Shown: positions 1-7,900 of the stretch, piece by piece
Numbering within the stretch: the stretch's first letter is position 1
Layout: every line of letters starts with the position of its first letter
Origin: Streptosporangium becharense
GTDB lineage: Bacteria > Actinomycetota > Actinomycetes > Streptosporangiales > Streptosporangiaceae
DNA: 64,000 nt
Assembly (NCBI RefSeq): GCF_014204985.1
Contig: NZ_JACHMP010000001.1
Location: forward strand, 6,572,001 to 6,636,000
Reading direction: 5' to 3'
Made by a program: the position numbers and the translations under genes
Notes under the pieces: model-generated
Database searches by the model: none
What the model was told of the DNA's origin: nothing
What the model saw: the letters and a program-made list of their open reading frames with translations, nothing else

Positions 1-502
1 CGTTGACCACGAACAGCGCGGGACGCCGGTCGAAGGTGAAGCCGACGCCGTCCAGCCGGTACCGGAGACCGGTGATCCGCCGGGGCGCCTCGGCCGCCGC
101 GTCCACGCCCTCGTCGGTGCCGTAGCGGCCGGGTTCGGCCACCCGGGCGACGAAGGCGATCCGGCGGGAGTCGGGTGCCCAGACCGGTGTGCCCGCCCCC
201 AGTGGCAGGTCGGTGACGGGCCGGGCCTCGCCGCCGCCGGTGGGCATCACGTGCAGCTGCGGCCTGTCGTCGTCCTGCGTCCGGAGGAACGCCACCCACG
301 CGCCGTCGGGGGAGATGCGGGGTGCGGTGTCGTGGTCGCCGAAGGTGAAGGGGACGGGCGGGCCGTCGGGCGAGAACCGCCACAGGTTCCCGCGGTAGGA
401 GTCGGTCTCCAGATCGGGCCGGGCCACGTCGACCAGCAGCAGGCCGTCGTGGAGCGTGACCGTGCCGGGGACGTGGAGCGAGGCGAGGTCTTCTGCGCGC
501 AT
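1..502 (-). CDS. S9 family peptidase (prolyl oligopeptidase/acylaminoacyl peptidase type), N-terminal part
   Basis: The first about 167 residues of a protein that continues beyond the left edge. They contain WD40/TolB-like beta-propeller blades: 'DTAPRISPDGAWVAF' and 'GTPVWAPDSRRIAFVAR' are the repeated SPDG / APDSRRIAF blade signatures of the propeller that precedes the catalytic alpha/beta hydrolase domain in S9 peptidases. The start is the ATG at 502, giving MRAEDLASL. No signal peptide is visible, so a cytoplasmic oligopeptidase is likely. The serine protease domain lies outside the window, so the family call rests on the propeller only; a TolB-like protein is the alternative. Confidence 0.72.
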   Translation of the reverse strand, partial: MRAEDLASLHVPGTVTLHDGLLLVDVARPDLETDSYRGNLWRFSPDGPPVPFTFGDHDTAPRISPDGAWVAFLRTQDDDRPQLHVMPTGGGEARPVTDLPLGAGTPVWAPDSRRIAFVARVAEPGRYGTDEGVDAAAEAPRRITGLRYRLDGVGFTFDRRPALFVVN

Positions 503-653
503 TCCAATGACGCTATCACCGAATTCGCCAGCCCTAATGATCTTTAAGGTATTTGTCCTTTATATCATGGTTGGTCATCTCGGCCGGGAGATGCCGTACG
601 CCATTGGGGGGACTTGTCGAGATCAAGCCAAATACCGGATGACATCAAAACTA

Positions 654-671
654 AATGACGGTTGAGTCATT
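654..671. promoter_or_regulatory. Inverted repeat just upstream of the methyltransferase gene
   Basis: AATGAC-ggttga-GTCATT: two perfect 6-bp arms around a 6-bp spacer, ending 9 bases before the ATG at 681. It sits in an unusually AT-rich stretch (about 505-690). It could be an operator or a leader hairpin that hides the ribosome binding region; no regulator is encoded beside it. Confidence 0.35.
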
Positions 672-680
672 AGTGATGGC

Positions 681-1814
681 ATGTCACTTTTAATGGGAAC
701 TCTCTTTCTCGACGTGACCCCGGTGAAGGGACGTTTCGCGGTGTCTGCCAGACGAGTCATCTCCCGAGTCGTGTACGGCTCGCGCTACGACCGCGTGCCC
801 TGGGGGCAGCGGATCTACATCCGGCCGGGCGAGCGGTTCGTCCGCGAGCTCCAGTGGCGGCTGCGGCTGCGCCGGGCCCCCGTCATGACCTTGCAGGAGT
901 ACCGGGAACGGACGCCGCTGGGAGAGATCGAGGAGTTCGTCAGCTGTCACCTGTGCGGGGAGACCCGCCAGCAGCCGCTGTTCCAGCCCACCGACACCAG
1001 GCGCGGCTGGAGCTACCAGGTCGTGCGCTGCCCCGCCTGCGGTTTCCTGTACCGCAACCCCAACATCCGGCCCGAACGCCTGGGCGAGCTGTACGCCAAC
1101 AGCTACAGCGGCTTCCTGACCGGGCGTTACGCGGCCAACCGGCAACGCCGCTACCGGCTGACCATGGACGCCTTCAACCCCGTGTTCGAGATCGGGCGGG
1201 GCCGGCGGCTGCTCGACTTCGGATGCGGCGCCGGGCTCTTCCTGGAACTGGCCGAGCAGCGCGGGTTCGACGCCGTCGGGGTGGACCTCTCCGCCGACTC
1301 GGTCGACATGGCCAACGAGCGCCTCACCCGGGCCCGTGCCCACTTCGGCGCTCCCGACGACGTGCCCGAGATCGCCGCGGGCGGCTTCGACGTGATCACC
1401 CTGTGGTCCGTCCTGGCCCACCTGCCCCGCCCGCTCGAGGACTTCAAACGCTTCCGCGACCTGCTCGCCCCCGGCGGCGTGCTGCTCATCCTCACGGTGA
1501 ACGCCGCCTCCCTGCAGTTGAAGGCGTACGGCAGCGGCTGGAACGGCTTCACCAAGAACCACCTGATGTTCTACTCGGCCGAGACGATGCCCGCGCTGCT
1601 GCGCCGCAGCGGGTTCGCGGCCGTGGCCTTCGCCCCGTTCTACGGTGACACGATCGAGGCGGGCACCACCAAGCTGCCCGCCTCGCTGCAAGAGCGCCTC
1701 CGCCGCAACGTCGAGACCGGGGACGGCGGCAACATGCTGCGTGCCCTGGCCTTCGCCGACGACGAGGCCGTCGGGCGTTGGGGCGGAGGACTCAGGGTCC
1801 GCGACCTGGACTGA
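681..1814 (+). CDS. Class I SAM-dependent methyltransferase with N-terminal zinc ribbon
   Basis: 377 residues. A zinc-ribbon-like segment (CHLCG near residue 90 and CPACGF near 120) precedes a Rossmann methyltransferase domain: motif I LLDFGCGAGLFLELA, acidic residue after strand 2 (VGVDLS), and VLAHLPRPLEDF with LLAPGGVLLILT as the later motifs. This zinc-ribbon/methyltransferase layout is common in actinobacterial sugar or small-molecule methyltransferases, but the substrate cannot be read. The ATG at 681 has only a weak Shine-Dalgarno sequence; the ATG at 693 or a GTG near residue 15 are possible alternatives. The upstream 170 bases are AT-rich compared with the rest. The last codons are echoed in the tandem repeat that follows. 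Confidence 0.8.
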   Translation: MSLLMGTLFLDVTPVKGRFAVSARRVISRVVYGSRYDRVPWGQRIYIRPGERFVRELQWRLRLRRAPVMTLQEYRERTPLGEIEEFVSCHLCGETRQQPLFQPTDTRRGWSYQVVRCPACGFLYRNPNIRPERLGELYANSYSGFLTGRYAANRQRRYRLTMDAFNPVFEIGRGRRLLDFGCGAGLFLELAEQRGFDAVGVDLSADSVDMANERLTRARAHFGAPDDVPEIAAGGFDVITLWSVLAHLPRPLEDFKRFRDLLAPGGVLLILTVNAASLQLKAYGSGWNGFTKNHLMFYSAETMPALLRRSGFAAVAFAPFYGDTIEAGTTKLPASLQERLRRNVETGDGGNMLRALAFADDEAVGRWGGGLRVRDLD

Positions 1815-1953
1815 GCGGTCCGGGGTCAGGACTTGCGGTCCGTGACCCGGGCTGAGCGGTCCGGGGTGAGGACTTGCGGTCCGTGACCCGGGCTGAGCGG
1901 TCCCGGGTCAGGATTCACGGTCCGTGACCCGGGCTGGGCGGTCCCGCGTCAGG
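1812..1953. repeat. 41-bp tandem repeat (3 full copies plus a partial) starting at a stop codon
   Basis: Units at 1812-1852, 1853-1893, 1894-1934 and a partial one to about 1953. Each full unit starts with TGAGCGGTCC; the first TGA is the methyltransferase stop codon. Each contains GGGTCA-GGAC-TTGCG-GTCC-G-TGACCC or a close variant, which folds as a two-part hairpin, so the array may act as serial terminators between the convergent methyltransferase and SDR genes. The end of the reading frame (GGTCCGCGACCTGGACTGAG) matches the unit end (GGTCCGTGACCCGGGCTGAG), so the repeat looks derived from the gene's 3' end. Confidence 0.85.
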
Positions 1954-2031
1954 CCACCGGCGGTGACATCCCGCCCGCCGGAGCGCCGCCCGCCGGGGTC
2001 CGTGCCGTCCGGCCGCGGACGCCGGACCCGG

Positions 2032-2721
2032 CTACCAGGGCAAGGGCCTCTCCTCCGAGATGAACGTTCCGGTCGAGCCGTCGGCGCCGAGCGTCGCCAT
2101 CCGTACGACCGCCGCCGCGCCTTCGGCCGCCGTGCGGTTCCCGGTGCCACCGGTCATGTCGGTGGCGCACAGGCCGGGATCGACGGCGTTGACCGTGATC
2201 CCCGACTCGCGCAGCTCGTTCGCGTAGAGCACGGTGAGGGCGTTGAGCGCGCTCTTGGACGAGTTGTAGGCCAGCATCGGCCACCCGGCGTTGAAGTCGT
2301 CCCCGGCCACGGTCAGGCCGACCGAGGCCAGCCGGGTCGTCATGTTGACGATCCGGCCCGTTCCGGACGCCCGCAGCAGCGGGATCATCGCGTGGGTGAC
2401 GGTGACGACTCCGAAGACGTTCACCTCGTAGGTGGCCCGCATGTGCTCGGCCGTCGCCTCCGCGGGGGTCACCCCGGCGTCGCCGCAGATCGCGGCGTTG
2501 TTCACCAGCACGTCCAGCCGCCCGAACTCCTCACCGATGAGCTTGGCCGCGTTCGCGGCCATGGCCGGGTCGGTGACGTCGAGCAGCACCGGGCGGGTCC
2601 CCTCGGGGGCGTGGCTCTCCTCACGTACCCCGGCGAACACCGTCATCCCGTGCTCGGTGAGCCGGCGGGCGGTCTCCCGGCCGATGCCCCGTCCGGCTCC
2701 GGTCACCAGTGCGATCTTCAC
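2032..2721 (-). CDS. SDR family NAD(P)-dependent oxidoreductase
   Basis: 229 residues from the GTG at 2721, which has a strong GGAAGGAG 7-8 bases upstream; a longer open frame to 2760 lacks support. Classical short-chain dehydrogenase: cofactor motif TGAGRGIGR near the N-terminus, NNAA after strand 4, catalytic Ser in IVNMTTRLASV, and the YNSSK (YxxxK) pair, then VDPGLCATDM. TGAGRGIG with a basic residue following suggests NADP(H). Substrate unknown; these proteins are often annotated as carbonyl reductases. Convergent with the methyltransferase and divergent from the GCS2 gene. Complete, about normal length (230-250). Confidence 0.88.
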   Translation of the reverse strand: MKIALVTGAGRGIGRETARRLTEHGMTVFAGVREESHAPEGTRPVLLDVTDPAMAANAAKLIGEEFGRLDVLVNNAAICGDAGVTPAEATAEHMRATYEVNVFGVVTVTHAMIPLLRASGTGRIVNMTTRLASVGLTVAGDDFNAGWPMLAYNSSKSALNALTVLYANELRESGITVNAVDPGLCATDMTGGTGNRTAAEGAAAVVRMATLGADGSTGTFISEERPLPW

Positions 2722-2965
2722 AACTGTTCTCCTTCCGTCGAGATCGCACAGTCTGGGCACGGTCTCTTGGAAGCGGCCTGCGGATCAGTTGTGAACTCCG
2801 GTGAACGGGCGACCGCGGCACGGGCGGCGGCGGGCCGGTGCCGGACCCCCGCCGGGTCCGTCCGGCCCGTCGGGGCCAGGTGTGGCGCCGATCGCGCGTC
2901 GCGCTGATTAGAACGGTCCTGCCGGGAGAGTGGGAGGGGGCAGGAGACCCGACTGATCGGACGGT

Positions 2966-4405
2966 GTGATGGGGCAGAGAGTCGACAAGGAGCACTTCAC
3001 CGAGGCGGAGTTCGCCCTCTTCGGGGAGCGGCTGACCGAGCAGCTCCGGCAGCTCCGCGAGGTGCTCTCGCGGCCCGGTTTCGGCACCGGCCCCGCGACC
3101 ATCGGGGCCGAGCTGGAGATGTTCCTCGTGACGTCCGACGGCCGGCCGCTCCCGCGTAACCAGGAGGTCCGCGCGGCGGCCGGCGACGACCGGCTGACCC
3201 TGGAGCTGGGCAGGTTCAACCTGGAGGCCAACCTGACGCCGTTGCCGATCGCCGGACGGCCCTTCACCGCCCTGGTGCGCGAGCTACAGGAGATCACCGC
3301 GGTGGTGGACGCGGCGGCGGCGACCTGGGGCGGGCAGGCCGTGGCGATCGGGATCCTCCCCTCGCTGAGCGAGTTCGACTTCACCCACGAGGCGCTCAGC
3401 AGGGAGAGCCGCTACCGGGCACTGGCCCGGGGCATGCGGCGGCTGCGGGCCGAGCCGTTCCGGGTGCGCATCGAAGGCGTCGAACTGCTGGAGCTGGAGG
3501 TCGAGGGGGTGATCCTGGAGAGCGCCAACACCTCCTGGCAGGTGCACCTGCGCACGCCCCCCGCGGACTTCGCCCGCATCTACAACGCCGCCCAGCTGGC
3601 CATCGGCCCGGTCCTCGCGGTCAGCGGAAACTCACCCGGCTTCCTGGGCAGGCACCTTTGGGAGGAGACGCGGATCGCGTTGTTCGAGGAGTCGGCCGAC
3701 GACCGCGACGTGGCCCGGCTGGATCGCAGGGACCGCCGGGTGGCCTTCGGGTCCGGCTGGGTGCACGACGTCGCGGAGGTGTTCGAGACGTGCGTCCGCG
3801 ACTACGAGCCGGTGCTGCCCATGATCTCCGACGACGTGGTCACGCCTGCCGGGGACATCCCGCGACTGGCCGAGCTCCGGCTGCACCAGGGCACCGTGTG
3901 GCAGTGGAACCGGCCGGTCTACGACCCGGACCACGGGGGTCACCTGCGGGTGGAGATGCGCGCGCTGCCTGCGGGGCCCAGCGCCGTGGACATGGCGGCC
4001 AACACCGCGTTCCTGCTGGGGCTGACCGCGGCGCTGGCCGTCCAGCCGGTGGAGGAGTTCCCCTTCGCCGGGGCGTACCGCAACTTCTACCGCGCGGCCG
4101 TGCACGGCCTGGACGCCCCGCTGAGCTGGCCGGGCCTGCGGGAGGAGGTCCCGGCCGAGCAGCTCGCGCTGGACCTGCTGCCGGTCGCCGAGGCCGGGCT
4201 CGGGCGGGTGGGGGTGGACGCGGACGAGGCCCGGTGGGCGTTGGACGTCATCCGGGAACGGGTCAGGCGCCGCCGCACCGGCGCGATCTGGCAACGGGAG
4301 GCCCTGGCCGGGATGGGCGGTGACGCGGCGGCGCGGGCACGCATGGTGATGCGGTACCGGGAGCTCGCGCTGAGCGGCGAGCCGGTGCACACCTGGCCGC
4401 TCTGA
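2966..4405 (+). CDS. Glutamate--cysteine ligase family protein (GCS2 type)
   Basis: 479 residues. The N-terminal IGAELEMFLV and the glutamate-rich, arginine-containing core (LGRFNLEANLTPLP, SANTSWQVHL, GNSPGF, HQGTVWQWNRPVYD, LRVEMRALPAGPS) match the carboxylate-amine ligase superfamily containing GCS2/YbdK and EgtA. Members join Glu to Cys or a related amine using ATP. With no ergothioneine genes beside it, the substrate is open. The reading frame has adjacent GTG (2966) and ATG (2969) starts; the AGGAG at 2942-2946 is too far for a normal ribosome binding site, so the start is uncertain by a few codons. Confidence 0.82.
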   Translation: MMGQRVDKEHFTEAEFALFGERLTEQLRQLREVLSRPGFGTGPATIGAELEMFLVTSDGRPLPRNQEVRAAAGDDRLTLELGRFNLEANLTPLPIAGRPFTALVRELQEITAVVDAAAATWGGQAVAIGILPSLSEFDFTHEALSRESRYRALARGMRRLRAEPFRVRIEGVELLELEVEGVILESANTSWQVHLRTPPADFARIYNAAQLAIGPVLAVSGNSPGFLGRHLWEETRIALFEESADDRDVARLDRRDRRVAFGSGWVHDVAEVFETCVRDYEPVLPMISDDVVTPAGDIPRLAELRLHQGTVWQWNRPVYDPDHGGHLRVEMRALPAGPSAVDMAANTAFLLGLTAALAVQPVEEFPFAGAYRNFYRAAVHGLDAPLSWPGLREEVPAEQLALDLLPVAEAGLGRVGVDADEARWALDVIRERVRRRRTGAIWQREALAGMGGDAAARARMVMRYRELALSGEPVHTWPL

Positions 4406-4441
4406 CGCCGGTTCCGCGTCGGTCCGACGCCGCTCCGACAT

Positions 4442-4498
4442 GGATCGGCACGGCGGCCCTGGTACGGCACGGCGGCCCCGGTACGGCACGGCGGCTTC
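4442..4498. repeat. 19-bp tandem repeat, three copies
   Basis: Units at 4442-4460, 4461-4479 and 4480-4498, consensus GGTACGGCACGGCGGCCCC. It lies 36 bases after the stop of the GCS2 gene and is non-coding. Confidence 0.85.
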
Positions 4499-4935
4499 AC
4501 CAGGTCGTACGCGGGCATCTGGTGATCCGTACCAGGGCTACGGTCTGTGATGACAAGCCAGGATGATCTTCTCCAAGGACATCAAATGGCTCACAAGGGG
4601 GATGGGCCACCCTATGGCGGTCCGGTCGATTCAGCGCTACGAGCTATGTAGCACCCAAAGGGATTGATATCGCTTATACAGCGCACCCGTACCGGTGCTG
4701 TGCAGAAGCGGAGACGTCTCGCCGCGCCGCGGTGGGCCCGAGTCGTCGCCGCGCCCCGTATCGCTGAGAAGGACGCGAACGCCCGGCCGAGGATCCATCG
4801 GACCTCACGAAGGCGTGCGTCTGTTCCGTCACGCCGGATCGGCCGGCCACGGCGCCCCTTGTCCCGGGGGCATGCCACCTTCCCCTTGTTTCCGTGCCGC
4901 GCCCGGTGCGCGGCCCCTGCTCCGGAGATCCTTCC
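4499..4935. other. 437-base intergenic leader of the giant secreted protein
   Basis: No convincing gene on either strand. The middle (about 4540-4690) is relatively AT-rich (e.g. TTGATATCGCTTATACAG near 4660) and probably holds the promoter of the following gene, leaving a long 5' leader. No riboswitch class was recognised. Confidence 0.5.
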
Positions 4936-7900
4936 TTGTCCTGGTTATTCGGCCGCGCCTCCGCGCGGCGGATAGCGGTTCCCGCACTCGTCGCGGCGCT
5001 CGGCTCTCTCGCCCTGCCCGCGCCGGCGGCCGCCGCACCCGCACCGTCACCCTCCCCGTCCTCCAAGATCGCGGAGGAACCCGACGGGCTCAAGCTCACC
5101 CACCTCGGCGCCCTCAACACCTCCGACGGCCACCTCGGAAGGATCAACAGCAAAGGCCAGATCGCCGGCTATGTCCGGAACGCGGACACCGGTATGGACA
5201 ATGCCGTGCTGTTCTCCGCCGGGTCCCCTGTGGACATCCACACGGCTCTCGGCAACCCGGGTAAGGGAAGCCACGCCCTGGACGTCAACGACGACGGCAC
5301 GGTGATCGGCCGCGTCGCCTCCCAGGGTGGAGTGCCCTATGCCGACACCTTCATCTACAAGGACGGCAAGGCGACCCGACTGGGCCTGCTCTACGGCAGC
5401 GGGATCAACAATCGGGGGCAGATCGCGGGCTTCGAATGGATCCGTGATCCCGACGGTTCCGTTCTGCGGCTCGAGGCGTTCACCGATCAGGCCATAGAGA
5501 CCTACGCGCTGAACGAAGCCGGTGCGGTCGTCGGCATGGCCGACATGGACCCCGATCGGGACATCGAGAAGTTCCGTGCCTTCCGGACCGAGCCCGGCAA
5601 GCGTCTCGACCCCACGAAGGACAGCCTGAACTTCGTCGGTGAAACCCTGGCCACCGATGTCAACGACCATGGACAGGTGGCCGGCGCCGGGACGGACGCG
5701 AACGACGTTCACCGTCCCCTCATCTGGGATGAGGACGGCGATGCCACGGTGATGAAGACCCCGGCTGATCGCGGCGGCACAGTGAACGCGATCAACAACG
5801 CCGGTGTCGGCGTCGGGATGATGAAGGCCGCCGACGACGCGCCGCGAGCCGCGCTGTACGTGGACGGCAAGGGGATCGACCTGACCGACCTGGTGCGGGC
5901 GGCGGGCTACGACGTGACCCTCAGGCACGCCACCGGTATCAACGACCTGGGCCAGATCGCCGTGATCGGCCGGTGGGGCAAGCAGACGACGTGGGACCAC
6001 GCCTTCCTGCTCGACCTGGGCGTCAAGAAACCCATCATCACCTCGCTCAGCCTTCAGACGCAGGTCTACCCCTCCGGGTCATGGGTGGACATACCGGAGA
6101 AGGGGGCGATCGACGGCAACTGGGTCGAGGTCACCGTCTCGGTCAACAACCCCGACCTGGTCTATCCCGCGCGCAGGAAGCTCGTGCTGCGCGAGAAGGT
6201 GTCCGGCAAGGCCTTGCCGGATGGAACGTTCGACGTGACAATCCCTCCCGGCAGCACCGTGACCAAGCGGGTGACCTGGGACACCACGGGGTTCGCCTGG
6301 CATCAGGGCATGGCGCGGTCGGACCGCGCCGTGGTCGCCGATGTCGTCGCCGCCGACGGCGCGGTGCAGGCCACCCGCACCCAGCCGGTCGTCGTCCGGC
6401 CGACGCCCGTGGTCATGCTGCACGGCTTCAGGAGCGACGCCGCGGCGTTCGACGGCTTCAAGCAGTTCTTCGCCAACCAGAGCGACCTGTACAAGGAGCT
6501 GGTGTTCGCGGTCGGCGACGGGCAGGTCCCCGGTGAGATGAACACCGGCCACCCGATCGACTACACCGCCCCCACCCTGGACCTGGTGGCCAACGCCCGT
6601 CAGGCATGGGATTACACCCGCAAGGTGCAGGAGAGAACGGGTGCCTGGCACGTCGACTACATCGGGTTCTCCATGGGCGGGATCATCGGCCGGCTCGTGA
6701 TCGACACCATGATGCCGGAGTCGGTGGGCGGGTATCCGCCGGTGCGCCATCTGATGCAGATCGGCGCTCCGAACCTGGGGTCGCTGTGGGCGGACGCGCT
6801 CTTGGTGGGACGAACCAAAATGGGCTTCCCACGGTCATGGTGGCCGGCTCTCTACCATCTCACCACGGGATTCATGAAAGAAAAGTTCGACCCGGTTCAC
6901 ACAAAGTTGAAGGGTGCGCGGCTCTCCACCCTGGCCGGTATAGGGACGCCGGTGTACGTCGCCATCCCGCCCTGGGAGGACGGAGACGGCGTCGTCACGC
7001 GGAAGAGCGCGGAGCACCGGTCCGAGAACAGGTACACCACCTCCCTGAAGCACCTGCAACTGCTCGACCAGGAGACGACCTTCGATTCCTATGTCGTGGA
7101 GGAGATCGCCGGTTTCCCGCACGGCCAGGCGTCCGGCCTGGCGAAGGGCGCCGGAGTGAAGGCGAAGGAGAACGGCGCCGCGGCGGCCGACGGGGAGGCC
7201 ACGCCGGCCGACGACGACGCGGTGTCGGTGTTCGCCACGCCGTCGGCGACGGTGGAGGCGGGCAAGACCGCGGTCGTGCCGCTGGAGGTTCCGGCGGGCA
7301 CCCGGTTCGGGGTGGTGGACGCGCTGCCGGAGACGGTGGGGCTGCTGCTGCGCGACCCGGCCGGGCAGCCGGCCGCGCAGTACGCGGCGGGCAGTGACGC
7401 GGCCAAGGAGGTCATCCAGGGGCTGAACGTGGCCACGCCGCAGGCCGGGGCGTGGAAGCTGGAGATCACCAACACCGGCACGGAACCGGTCACCGCCAAC
7501 CTGAGCGCGTGGATCGCCGGCACCCCGGTGAAGGCCGCGGCCACGGTCGAGCAGACCGGCGACGAGGGCCGGGTGAAGGTGTCGGCGACGGTCACCGACG
7601 ACGGCAAGCCGGTCACCGGGGCTACGGTGAAGGCGACCCTGACTCTGGCGGTCAAGGACGGCGCCCAGCATGAGCTGACGCTGTCCGACGACGGCGCCGA
7701 AGGCGACGGGGTGTACGCCGCGACGACCGAGGAACTGCCCGACGGCTTCTACAGCGTGGTGGTGAAGGCCGAGACGGCCAAGGGCCTGCGAACCGCGAAC
7801 GACACCGTGGAGGTCAAGAAGCCGGATCTGCGGGAGTTCGAGCTGAAGCTGTCGGCCACGCCGGGCGGGTCGGTGTCGGCGTCGCCGGCGCAGGAGAAGT

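Noticed and set aside
1812..1953. CRISPR-like reading of the 41-bp array
   Set aside because: Units are directly adjacent with no variable spacers and no cas genes; likewise for the arrays at 4442, 38926 and 52666.
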